A stretch of DNA of 64,000 bases, from NCBI RefSeq assembly GCF_963675165.1, contig NC_087377.1, positions 1 through 64,000 of the forward strand, given 5' to 3'. Under the pieces are notes generated by a model, which was given only the letters and a program-made list of their open reading frames with translations, did no database searches and was not told where the DNA came from. Both the position numbers and the translations under genes were made by a program. The DNA comes from Halichondria panicea. Lineage: Eukaryota > Porifera > Demospongiae > Suberitida > Halichondriidae. How positions within the stretch are numbered: the stretch's first letter is position 1; each line of letters starts with the position of its first letter. Shown in pieces: positions 27,697 to 38,110 of the stretch.

Positions 27697-29290
27697 CTTC
27701 ACAACGATCCAACAAAGCCAAAAAGCCTTCGAACAAACACTCAGACTGGCAATTGGCCACACCTTTTCATTATCATCATGCAAGGAGCGTAGGTTGAAAG
27801 ATCTTTATTTAGAGCACAGCTTAATGATTATTAGGGGGTGTGGCGCATGATGCAATGAAGTAGGGGGTGTGTCCTCATCTGATATCAAAGAATTATCTAA
27901 TCAGTAATAAAAAAAAATTGATGCATCACAAAACTCAGATACAGTAATAATGTCCATCTTTATTGCCTCTTCTTCCCCAGAACAAGGTCAGCATCATCAC
28001 ATGCAGGAGAGGGTGGTTATACAGTGCACACAAGGCAGCAATGAATCACTTATCTTTGCATGAAATGGTGGAGCGAGTAGTTCTTAGCAGTCGATAATGT
28101 TCCCCACTGGATAAGTAGAGAACATACAGAGGACTGGACTATGCAATAATGCTGTGCTTACCATGGCTGCTTCCAGTGGCCCTGGTTCAGCAACCACACA
28201 TCAACAATGGTCACTGCAGTGGGGGGGGCAAAATCAATACAGTGCATAGAGAGACATTGTAATGAACTTATCTTTGTTTTGAAAAAATGGTAGAAAGTAT
28301 TTCGAGCAGTCAAACACACCTACAGAAACAACAAGGGGCTAAGCATGCACTGCTTGGCTTACTAGTAAAGTGGGCATGGCTTGACAACGGGATAATTATG
28401 AGCCTTCCCTCCTACTACCTGCACACACACACACACGGTGGTTAGTGTGTGACAGTCCCAGAGCAGCATGGCTTGTCTGTACCTGGGGGAGAGAGAAGAC
28501 AAAAGCAGTGAGAGAATGGAACACTAGTACACTAGCTAGTAGGAGGAGCTGTGTGTGTGTGTGTGTGTGCATTGTGGCTGCAAGAGAACAAGCAAATGCA
28601 TGGTTACATTGAGAGCAGCAGTTAAAACAAAACCATCCACTCCACACACAATCAACCTACACAGAGACTCAGAGCATGAGAGACTTGTCACACAACATAG
28701 CTAACTACTCATCTGTGTGTATGCTGTTACAGTGGCTCCTCCACACCCATCAACCTGCACAGAGAGCATGAGAGATACTGTACGCAATTGAGCTACTTAT
28801 CTTTTGCTGTGAAGAGACATCCACCTACACACCATAGAAGCCAGCCATACTTATCTTGAGTGTCTCCATAGCTGCACACAAGACAATCTACCTACACACA
28901 CACACACCACTAATAAATGATAGTAGTGGGCGTTGAGATCTGAGCCCCTCCCCCACATCTCCAGTCAAGCCCCACCCCCTTCAGTACCTGCAATACATTA
29001 TACAGTGATGAGGTTAGTAATCCTCCCTGGGTCCCAGAGCAGCATGGCTTGTCTGTACCTGGGGGAGAGAGGAAACAAAAGCAGTGAGAGAATGGAACAC
29101 TAGTACATGCAGTAGCTAGTAGGAGGAGCTGTGTGTGTGTGCATTGTGGCTGCAAGAGAACAAGCAAATGCATGGTTACATTGAGAGCAGTAGTTCCAAT
29201 CCAGAACATCTCCATAACAATTATTATTGACCTAATACCAACCAATCACCACCACAACAGACAACATTATCACAACAACTGACAACATTA
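27697..29290. other. Intergenic region with a duplicated segment of about 160 bp
   Basis: No gene was found. A segment containing CAGAGCAGCATGGCTTGTCT and then GCAGTGAGAGAATGGAACAC occurs twice in direct orientation, at about 28458-28622 and 29035-29192. It is nearly identical apart from TG-run length and small indels. The motif TTATCTTTG(C/T) plus a GGTGGAGCGAGTAGTT-like stretch also recurs loosely near 28050 and 28270. Confidence 0.5.
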
Positions 29291-29580
29291 TCACATCAGG
29301 TCCTTGCCCACAAGGGACCAAGGAAACTGTCTTCATAAGCACATCGCTAATGTGTGCTGCACAGAAGAGACAATCCAACCACAGCAATCAACCACTGATA
29401 CTTTCAAGACTACCAACCATAATCAATCCAATTTCACAATACAAATTAATAGCAAACATCACCAAACCAACTGTGCAGAGAAGATAACCAACCACAGAGG
29501 ACAATTTATCCTGGTTCAAGATTATGACATATTTTCTTAATTACCTAGCAATTAGCAAGGGGCCACCTCCAACCCTACCA

Positions 29581-29996
29581 TGCATGGGCTTGTACAATAC
29601 TGTGACTACTGGTTGAGGAGAGTTCAACAGAGGATTGAGCTGAGGAACAGCAGGTTGCAGGGAAGTACCGTCTGCCTGTCCAAACCAGCCAGTGGATTGA
29701 CGGGTACAACAGTTAGTGTGCTAACCGTGTACCAAGCAATCGCTTCAACCCCTCTTGACTGACCGGAGTCCTCACACCCCCTCCAAGGAGGGCGGCCGCC
29801 GTGCTGTTTTCACCAAGGCTGATACTCACAACAGATGCTCGTCCGTTCAGTACACTACAGGTCCACGACACTGACGTCAAACCACTGGCTGGGTTCAGAT
29901 AGACAGAAGACACTTCCCTGCAACCTGCTGTTCCTCAGCTCAATCCTCTATTGAACTATCCTCAACCAGTAGTCACAGTACTGACAAGCCCATGCA
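29581..29996. mobile_element. Foldback element with arms of about 115 bp
   Basis: The segment 29581-29697 is repeated in inverted orientation at 29883-29996. In both, GACTACTGGTTGAGGA and GAGGATTGAGCTGAGGAACA lie in the same order when read toward the centre, with only a few mismatches. The spacer is about 185 bp and includes GGCGGCCGCC. The arms would form a long hairpin. No transposase is present and no clear target duplication was found. Shorter complementary pieces (ACCAAGGAAACT at about 29318, AGTTTCCTTG at about 30026) lie outside the arms. Confidence 0.7.
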
Positions 29997-31408
29997 GTAA
30001 CTAAGGGAACACCACCACCAGTAGTTTCCTTGCCCAAGGGACTAATACAATAAGGGCATAAATAAACTAAAGGGACCCTGTGACTGTGAGTACCATTAAC
30101 TGAGCACAGAAGTAATCAACCAGAATGTGTGGGATGGTTCAACAACAGTAGACTCACAGAGACAACACCTCCTTGCTCTTGAAGCCCTTGTCGACTCCAG
30201 TTGCAACAAGCCTGGCATGCAAGGCTTGCACAAGTGCTCAAGACTACTCTTCACTAATCCAGTCAAAGGCTACAGTTCCCTTGGCACGCCTAGGGTTTAG
30301 TTAAAGCCTGAACTTACCAATTCCATGTGCAGTAGGCACAGAGTTAAGATCCTAAAAAAGCCGTCATAATAGATTTGCATAAGCCAAGAAGCAGCAGTTG
30401 TCTAACTATGCTATTCTAATGATCCTAGCTAACTAACTATTGGAACTGATAACGAGATCTTAACACTCCCAATTATGGCAGGATCCTGTGCTGCTTTCCC
30501 TTTAGGCAGGTACTAACAGCAGAGTGCTCCCTCAATAGACTGGAATGCCATGAGTAATCCATCTTTGCACCCTGAAGGCTGGTTCGACAACGGTTCCAAG
30601 AACAAGAAGATGCTGTCCTGCGACCCGACTGTTGAAGAACCTTCCACACACATTCTGATTGATTACTTCAGTGCTACGGACACCCCCCCCCCCCACCACC
30701 AAAGGGTTCAAGGCCATGCAGGTAATAGACTCTTAGCCATGCGTATACACGATCTTTACAGGCATGCGTACGTGTATCTAGCTAGCTAACTGTACATGCG
30801 TTGTGCTGGCAAGTATATATCTATTCAACTGCATCAACTACTTCTCTCACAGTCACTAAAGTGGCCACCCATACTATTATTCAATTAGTTTTTCGCATCC
30901 ACACAACCAAATGCCTCCAACGCTCCACCGACTGAATGCTGTATGACAAAAGCTGCAAAACTCTACATGGCTAAAATACATGCACACAAGCGCTTGAGCG
31001 TATTTAAACGTACAGAGCACTATAGTGTACAGAGCAAATGATCCTACAACCTGCGCGCACTGCACTGCACTGCTGAATAGGACTCTGGCGCTGCTCTTGC
31101 GATACAGTGGAAGGTTTGCACAGCTCCTGCAAAAGAAAGAATAAAGAATAAAATTTGTCACACACAAAATCCTGTCCAAATAGACAAGCAACCAATGCTA
31201 CAATGCTCCACAAGGCTTCCTAGCCTGTGAACATGCGAGCTACAAGCAAAGAAACTCACCTCTTCCAGCAAAACACTTCCCTTCTTCTTCAAACTTCAAG
31301 GAACTGAGCTTCTGGAACTGGATCTGGGAATATTCCAGGCCATTGACGTCAGAGTCTCCAAGGAGATGCACAGAGTCACTCCTCCTCACCACAAGACAGT
31401 CAACTACG
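29997..31408. other. Intergenic region, no recognised gene
   Basis: Open frames of 60 to 100 codons occur on both strands, for example + 30550-30789, - 30877-31191 and - 31240-31500. None shows a domain I know, and the last overlaps a dispersed inverted-repeat element. A C11 run lies at about 30684. I could not link any of them into a spliced gene. Confidence 0.4.
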
Positions 31409-31534
31409 TAGCCTCGATTCTCCCGCCCCCGTCCAATCGAGGGCTTGTGAGTCAATTCCCAGGCCGCAAAAGGATCTGTATTCGAGGATATTCCCTGCAC
31501 TAATTGCCTCTAATGCGGCCTGGAATCGAGGCTA
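31409..31534. mobile_element. Inverted-repeat (MITE-like) element, TAGCCTCGAT family
   Basis: About 126 bp bounded by TAGCCTCGATTC at the left and CGGCCTGGAATCGAGGCTA (31516-31534) at the right. The ends are related to those of the 45864-45931 element. An internal ATCGAGGGC and CCCAGGCCGC suggest a nested or doubled copy. No coding capacity. Confidence 0.55.
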
Positions 31535-31660
31535 GGTTAGAAGGGACAGTCTGGCCACGCCTAACTAAGTCTTGGTACATGGTAGAGCTAGAGCTAGACG
31601 TACGTACGTACCTAGACCTAGAGAAAGCTAGCTATTCCTGATTTATCCTTGCTGCTCGCC

Positions 31661-32377
31661 ATGTCTGGAGTCACACGCAAAGGTCCTGATCGCCCTGCCA
31701 AGGAGGAAGTGGCGGGTTCCGCTGAAGCAGCGCCACTCTACACTAGCTCAGGCATGAACATGGAGGGAAAGTGGCCGGTAAGAGACTGCACTGTACTGTT
31801 GTATGGGCTTGTTTATATAATGTGTTTCCACTCATAGAAAATCGTCATGATAGTTCTGTGCATCATCCTGGCCCTCATGTTCATTGTAAGTACCACACAC
31901 ACGCCCACTCCACACACACACCCCACCCCCCCACACACACACACACAGCTTGCCTTCTCCTTCTGTGTGTATGGTAGTGTGCAGCACAATCAACCGCGAT
32001 ACATTCTCCTCATTATCAATATTGTTCTGAGCACTTCTGTAACAGGTCTACTGGTACGTACCTCGCAGGAAATTATTACTCTGTTCTAATTATCCACTCT
32101 CAACGTACAGATATTCTGGTATTACCGAGGAACGCTCAAGTCCATGATGCTCTGGTATGTATTTGTCCAATGTCTGTTCCTCTTGTTCCAGTTTATAACA
32201 ACCGACTTCTTTGCTTGGTACGAGGCTAGTACCGCCCCCACACCTATACCGTTGCCATGGGGACCCATCACTAACTGTACGGCATACCCCGGCCGTGGTG
32301 GATGTTCTAATGTAACGAACACAACCAAACCACCACTGTATGGACCAGCATTTGAAGAAAAGTGGCTTGTATTCTAA
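31661..32377 (+). CDS. Three-span membrane protein, TMEM243-like
   Basis: Four exons (31661-31777, 31838-31885, 31949-32053, 32111-32377), all in phase 0, encode 178 residues starting at ATG 31661. A polar N-terminus of about 39 residues precedes three hydrophobic segments at roughly 40-64, 72-95 and 102-127. Between the second and third is IFWYYRGTLK, which resembles the IYWYRQGDL motif of vertebrate TMEM243, a small membrane protein of poorly known function. The spacing of the hydrophobic segments also fits that family. Unlike the vertebrate protein (about 118 residues), this one has a C-terminal tail of about 50 residues with Pro-rich sequence, two cysteines and the N-glycosylation sequons NCT, NVT and NTT, so the tail probably faces the lumen or outside. 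The family assignment rests on remembered sequence and is moderate; the existence of the gene is more secure. Confidence 0.7.
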
Positions 32378-32675
32378 TTATGTAGCGGTAGCTCTGTTCG
32401 TGTGTTATAAACTTTTCTTGCACTTGTACAAAATTAGTTGTCTTATTGTTAGAGTTATAGTTGATGCAGTTGTGACTTACAATACCAGCAAAAAATTTTT
32501 TTTTATTTTGTGTGCTAATTAATTTTCCTGCACTTGTACATGTCGATCTTGTGCGGTTTATTGCAATGAAAATTATATAAAATTAATTATTATTAAAACA
32601 CTTAATAATAATTAATTGAGAGCAGCTATTATATTAAAAGTGTTGACATTTTCATGAGTGAGTGGGCATGTGTGA

Positions 32676-33109
32676 CTACGTGCCACACATTCTAACATGG
32701 TCAAAAAATAAATCCGATCGTTCAAAAGTTTCTCCACAAACAGAACATTTTCCTCCCTCAAAGTCCGCTAATGGTGCTGTAATGTGATTGGTCGATTCCT
32801 CTGTTGTTACGTAGCAACGTTCATCACTTAGCGATGGTGCCATGTTCCCTTGCTCTACACATAACGATCGTGGTCGTCCTTGACAACGTGGTTTGAGTGG
32901 GGTGTGTGGAGTAGGCGGAACCAGTGAGGAGCCATTAATGTTCAGGTGTGGGTCACTGGCCCAGCGTTCCTGTTGCCGTGACAACTGCCCATTATTACGA
33001 ACAAGAAGTTGGTCATTGTGACGCTTTGGATAACGCTGACTCAGCATGTGTATGTCCCTCTCTACTAGACTAGTGGGATGACCCCTGGCAATTAGTCCCT
33101 GCAGTGGGG

Positions 33110-33153
<44 letters not shown>

Positions 33154-33882
33154 TGGGGGGGTCTTACTGGTGGTGTGGGGGGTCCGGGGTCAGAGTAGAA
33201 TGCTTGTTGGGTGTGACAAGGTCGAAGGTGAGAGGGAGGGTAAGATGAGTGACTCCGCCCACTCTCAACAGGAGCAGGGAAGAGGTCAGTAAACACATTA
33301 CGCAGGCGCTCAATCTGTAGAATAATAAATGTATAGTTACGCATCATCTACCAGATAACTGGATGAATGAAAGCACCGCGGGTGCTGATGCCTCGGTGGA
33401 GGTGCCAAAGCTACATAACATAAAACTACTAATAGCTAGCTTTTGTACACACATTGATTATATGATTGCATGCAATCACAGGGAAACTCAAATAGTGGGT
33501 AATGATCGACCATGATTGTTAGTTAAAAACGATCGATGCCAAAAGTTCAGTCTAAAATTAATGGCTGCAAGTCCAGAGCCTTGCAGCTCTCTTCTCGCTC
33601 TTGCAGCTACCAATAGCTAGCGTTCTAGTGCAGAGCTAACTACTAAGTAGAGTAGTAACACTCGGTGAACAAGTTTTGCTACGGACTCTTCTGAAAAGGC
33701 TGCAATGGCATTCCAAGTAAGCAAAACTAGGCATAACTCGAGAATGAAGCTTTATTTTGCAAATCCACAAATAGCATGCCAAGAAAACATTACTAGAAGC
33801 CTATAGAAACTCTTACTTGCACTTCATTGATCCTTGAGCAGCTGAAATAGTCTACACACACACACACAGACATAATTATACA

Positions 33883-33950
<68 letters not shown>

Positions 33951-33956
33951 TATACA

Positions 33957-34042
<86 letters not shown>

Positions 34043-34873
34043 ACACACACACACAGACACACTACCGTATACCTCGCTTGCGCATGCGCACCGAGGCATA
34101 ATGAACTGATTTGGCATCTCAGGCTATAGTACAATCAAATCGACAAATTAAAATACTCACCAAATAATTATTTCCAGTTATACGATAATTTAGCAAACAT
34201 TATAATTATACTGACCATGTGATTATGTACATACAGTGTTGCTAACATAGACTAAGATATCTACCAATGACTGAATGCATCTGAAACTGGACAATCTGAA
34301 CACACATAAACTGTTTGATACCTGTTTCTCTAGTTTGATGCGAACACACACTTCGTCTTGATGCTGTCTCTTGATGGCCTTCAGCTCAGACAGCTTTTTA
34401 GGATAATCTTCTCTGACTAACATGGCCTGTTGCAAATCACCTAGATCTTGAAGCTGGATTGAAACAAAGCCAGCAAGCAATCGCTAGTTAAACACATCAT
34501 TTGAAAGGCCTTTCAAATATCTACAATATGGCATCTTCTACATTGTAATTGCCAACTCAATCAAAGAAATGAATATTTAATTTACTTGGAATTGAATTGC
34601 TTTGTTCTCATCTGATACACGATCTCTGTCTCTCTTTATTGCCTCCAATCTTGCTTTGACTTGTTGTAGCTCGTTCCTCAGAGCCTCACACTCCCCACCC
34701 CCCACACCACCGCCCACTCTGTTCTGTCGGCCCATGAAGCACTCGAAGCATTTCTCACTACTAGGTGACATAAGGACATCGCTATGACGACGAGATGACG
34801 GAGACTGTTTAGTGCTAGCAACTTGTTCCAATAGTTTGTCATAATCCACAGCCCATTGTTGATTAACATGTAC

Positions 34874-34916
<43 letters not shown>

Positions 34917-35333
34917 TGGGCATGCAATCAGATTACAGCTCACCCCTTCGTACAATTCCTTGAGTACCCTCACATCCTCCGTAACCTCGGCTGCATGACC
35001 TTTGACCTCCTCAATCTCTCTATTCAATAGGAAACAATGAACTAGTAAATTAACAATGACGGAGATGGGTGTGGCCAGTCCGTGGGGGTCAAAGTGCAGC
35101 GGCAGTAGCTGCGAGGATACCATATTTTGAGTGCCTGGCTTTAGAGAAGTTGCAACCATTTCTCGTGTTGTTTTGAGGGACAGTTGTTCACAGACTTGAC
35201 CAAGTAACTTATCACTGGCACTGTCACAACGTAACTCTTCACTGTCACTATGTAACTCTTCACTGTCACTATGTAACTCTTCACTGTCACGACGTAACTC
35301 ACAGTCATGTGATCCATTACCTTTAGAGGCCAT
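32676..35333 (-). CDS. Coiled-coil ubiquitin-adaptor-like protein with C-terminal zinc finger (CEP55/TBKBP1/optineurin type)
   Basis: Five phase-0 exons read from the right: 34944-35333, 34586-34876, 34322-34453, 33168-33314, 32676-33098. They give 460 residues, close to the roughly 464 of CEP55. The N-terminus has an acidic repeat, DSEELHS, three times. Residues about 131-142 contain NQQWAVDYDKL, resembling the NQQW..Y motif of CEP55 and TBK1-adaptor proteins. A charged coiled coil follows (about 190-285), in the place of the NEMO/optineurin/ABIN ubiquitin-binding coil. The last 25 residues form a C-x2-C-x12-H-x3-C finger, the same spacing as the NEMO and optineurin fingers. By family knowledge such proteins bind ubiquitin chains and act in NF-kB or TBK1 signalling or in abscission. 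Which member this is cannot be settled by eye. Confidence 0.62.
33386..34100. mobile_element. CCGAGGCAT-ended dispersed element containing a (CA)n tract
   Basis: Left end TGATGCCTCGGTG (33386-33398), right end CACCGAGGCATA (34089-34100): inverted ends about 715 bp apart. Inside are a unique-looking body and a (CA)n tract from about 33855 to 34060. Parts of the same body recur at 56532-56990 and 58305-58592, the latter again ending CACCGAGGCATA. It lies in an intron of the adaptor-like gene. No transposase frame is seen. Confidence 0.55.
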
Positions 35334-36312
35334 CTGAACAATTATAATTATACAGTATTATAGTCTATACCATAGGCACACATTGAAATGGTATTCTCCC
35401 AAATTAATATTGCATAAATTGATTCCTTGTTATTACAGGTCAGTGTGTTAGCGGGGAGAGCCCGGGAAAGCACTAGAACAAGCAACACGATTGGTGGAAT
35501 ACCATACACACATACATACCTAGTGAAGTGATTATCAACAAACATCGATCTTGAAACTGATTCCATATATTTCATAATGAAATCATTCACACAAAGTAGC
35601 TAGCCACAAGTCTACGTCATTATTATACAAATGCATGTAATTATACACAACGATGATAATACCCTGTGGGATGCATGAGTATAGCCGGCCACGTACGTAC
35701 GAACAATAATTGTAACACACCATCTAAAAACAGTATAATTATAATACTGGGATCAGTTAACCTTGTACACACTGGGATCAGTTAACTTGTACACACTGGG
35801 ATCAGCCTTGTACACACTGTACTACCATACAATCATCTTCACTGGATAGTTATTACAATACTGCAACCGCCACTGCACTCCACACGGTATAGTATAGGGC
35901 CAGGCTCCACCAACACTTGCTCCAGTGACTACAGTTCTCACCGCTATATAGTAGAGAGAGTGAGCTGCTCCTTGTACAGTCAGTACTGCTCCTGTATATA
36001 CTAGCAGCGCTATACGGCTAGCTAGCTGTAGCTCGATCGCTTGACACAGTTCCTGGAGTTCTGCAAAACAGACCCTCATTTAGTTGTAGGGAAAATTCCC
36101 CATACAAACCACTGGTGACGTCATTGTTATTGTGGCCAGTACACAAGGGAAACACCAAGCTAATGTGTGATGTCATGTATAGTTTTCGGCACCTCGCTAT
36201 CGCAAATTAAAAAAGTTCGCAAAATAATTTTTGGATTGTTATGTTAGCCAAAAATCGTTCTCAGAGTAATAAAAAATTACTGCTGCACTAGAATTGTATA
36301 CATGTTGGCAGT
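35334..36312. other. Intergenic region
   Basis: No supported gene. A minus-strand frame at 35822-36079 follows an acceptor-like site but has no recognisable domain and no partner exon. A short direct repeat, CACTGGGATCAGTTAAC, occurs at about 35748-35815. Confidence 0.4.
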
Positions 36313-36370
36313 GCCATTCATATCTCGAGGGCATAGCAAGTTGCTATTATGCCCTTGAGATATGAATGGC
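36313..36370. mobile_element. Near-perfect 58-bp palindrome
   Basis: GCCATTCATATCTCGAGGG at the left is mirrored by CCCTTGAGATATGAATGGC at the right, with the complementary core TAGCAAGTTGCTA. Only one pair is mismatched in the outer arms. It is either a hairpin transposon remnant or a DNA/RNA stem. Confidence 0.65.
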
Positions 36371-36582
36371 ATGCATCTTGTGCCTGTAAACACATGTGAT
36401 CATGAATCATTATACATGTGTTGGTAGTGTCTGATGGTGTTGACTGATCCATGACCTCCAGTCCTGCATGAGGAGGGAGGGAGACACAAGAGTCAGCAAC
36501 TAGCAAACCAATTATTAACTTCATTTTGACAGTGTGTATAATTAACAGTATTATAGTTGCAAACATGCACTAGCTTGGAATG

Positions 36583-36649
36583 TAGTCTCGCGAGCAGACG
36601 TGGGAGGGAGGGAACGGGTTCTTCTAGGACAAGTCTGCTCGCGAGACTA
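36583..36649. mobile_element. 67-bp MITE with 17-bp terminal repeats and 9-bp target duplication
   Basis: Left terminus TAGTCTCGCGAGCAGAC and right terminus GTCTGCTCGCGAGACTA are exact inverted repeats. Both sides are flanked by CTTGGAATG (36574-36582 and 36650-36658), a 9-bp direct repeat expected from a Mutator-like transposase. The 33-bp centre is G-rich. It is too short to code for anything. Confidence 0.8.
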
Positions 36650-36825
36650 CTTGGAATGCTGCATGTTCTTATAGTTCTGTTACGGTTTTCTATACATGAT
36701 TTAGTATCCCAAACATAATTATATTATTATAGTGATGGTTCTACTATAGCCCTCACTTTTCTAAGTGTAGAACACACTGCCTTTAGCCAATCAGATTGCA
36801 GTATTTATGGCTAAACGCATGGCAC

Positions 36826-37110
36826 TATACTGCCGAACGAGCAAGCTCACAACATTAATGGTCTAAGTGATGATTCACTAGGTAACTCACTGGTATGCTC
36901 CACACAGGCCTTGTGAATGCTGCGAACTGCCTCTCCGTCCTCAATAGATTCTTTGCAGCAATCTCCACTAATCGACCTTCGGTTTCGAGAATATTATTAC
37001 TCTTCCACTTTTTTAGAGCAGTGTAAAATCTACCATGGAAGGACTCTGATCGATAGCGTATATATATCTCAGCATCACTGAGGCCTGCTGCCGGTGCTTG
37101 AATTTAGCCA
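36826..37110 (-). pseudogene. Degenerate copy of a death-domain exon
   Basis: On the minus strand this region still shows SDAEIY, GRFYTALKKWKS and GRLVEIAA. These match the death-domain exon of the Roc-COR gene at 49386-49753. A 4-bp gain in AAAGAATCTATTGAGG and other changes break the frame before the final helix. Similarity continues past the exon into its 3' flank (GAGCAAGCTCACAA at about 36838 and 49360), so the copy arose by DNA duplication, not retroposition. Confidence 0.75.
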
Positions 37111-37329
37111 CTTGGTAGACAACTAGAGAAGAGCTTATAATTCATCCGAGCTGCACTTTAACTGAGCAATTCAACTGAGCTGACCTGAGGCTGAGGATCT
37201 GTATACAGTAGGAATAGATACAGTGTATAAGCCAGTTGTGCTTACAAAGTTGTCGCACTGATCTGTGACTACAACTAATGTGGTCTCATGAATTAGCCGC
37301 CCCCATAGTGTGATGCGGCTTTATATAGA

Positions 37330-38110
37330 GATTATAATTATAGAAAAGATCGTTAACAAAACATTTAATATTAACACAAACAGTCCTTATGTGTAGATTT
37401 GATAACCCTTTACCAGACACGCTCACAGGCAAGATGGAGAAGGCTGGTGAGAAAAAGCGTTCACTTGTCCTTCCCTCTAGGAGCTTCCACAAGGCTGGAT
37501 ATCTGGTGGATACTCACCCAAAAGACCAGCAGCAATGGATTACGAGGCAAAGAGCATCGCAGCGAGTACAAGTGAGTGACTAGTCGTGATCAAAAGTGGA
37601 CCACCTAGTATAGTGTATAGGCTGCTTTAGATGACTGGCATTCAATATCTGCTAATAGATATCATTACTAGTGATCAAACTATACAGCCTCTGTGACAAA
37701 TACATCCATTGCTACACATTTGTTGATCCGTTACTTCATTGCGTACAGTGATGGAGAGCATGAGAGGGGCGAGGTCAGTGACAAGTTACTATGACAGCAT
37801 ATGATGGAAGAGTTACAAGGTGACGCTGTGGAGTTTGCGTACAACCCATTGGACGTCTTACACTGCAGATAGAGGAACACAATTAAGAAATAGTGAGTAC
37901 TGCCGCGTGCAGAGTGTGACTCTTTCCCCCACCAGAACTGTGATCTGAGCATGTCATGTGATAGGCCTTGTCTAGAGCTACAGAATGCATCTCTTAGTTT
38001 TGATATTGATTGCTTTTTAGTGAAGTTATGACCTCCTGAAAGTTGCTTAAATTATACATTTTATGGGGAAAGCGTTGTGTTAAATCAGGCCTAAGTTTGA
38101 GAGCAAGGTT
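37330..38110. repeat. Duplicated segment, left copy (partner 63090-63862)
   Basis: About 0.75 kb is shared in direct orientation with the right end of the window, from the region before CCAGACACGCTCACA through TTAAATCAGGCCTAAGTTTG. Identity is high, with scattered substitutions and small indels. The left copy then runs into the minisatellite array at about 38100; the right copy ends in unrelated sequence at about 63862. Confidence 0.88.
37434..37583 (+). CDS. Unrecognised 49-residue open frame in duplicated segment, copy 1
   Basis: ATG-initiated frame beginning MEKAGEKKRSLVLPS and containing HKAGY and KDQQQWITRQRASQRVQ. The frame ends at TAG 37581. The last codons form a good donor (CAA|GTGAGT at about 37573), so it could instead be a first exon. 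The frame is preserved in the second copy at 63192 despite several amino-acid changes. I know no related family. A shared downstream frame at 37801-37875 (MMEELQGD...NPLDVL) could be a further exon but is not proven. Confidence 0.35.
   Translation: MEKAGEKKRSLVLPSRSFHKAGYLVDTHPKDQQQWITRQRASQRVQVSD

Noticed and set aside
30550-30789. 79-codon + frame starting MSNPSLHPEGWFDNG
   Set aside because: It ends in low-complexity proline and common repeat sequence. I found no domain or supporting splice structure, so I left it unannotated.
33793-34134. Cys/Val-rich minus-strand frames of about 100 codons
   Set aside because: They come from a (CA)n tract inside a dispersed element in an intron.
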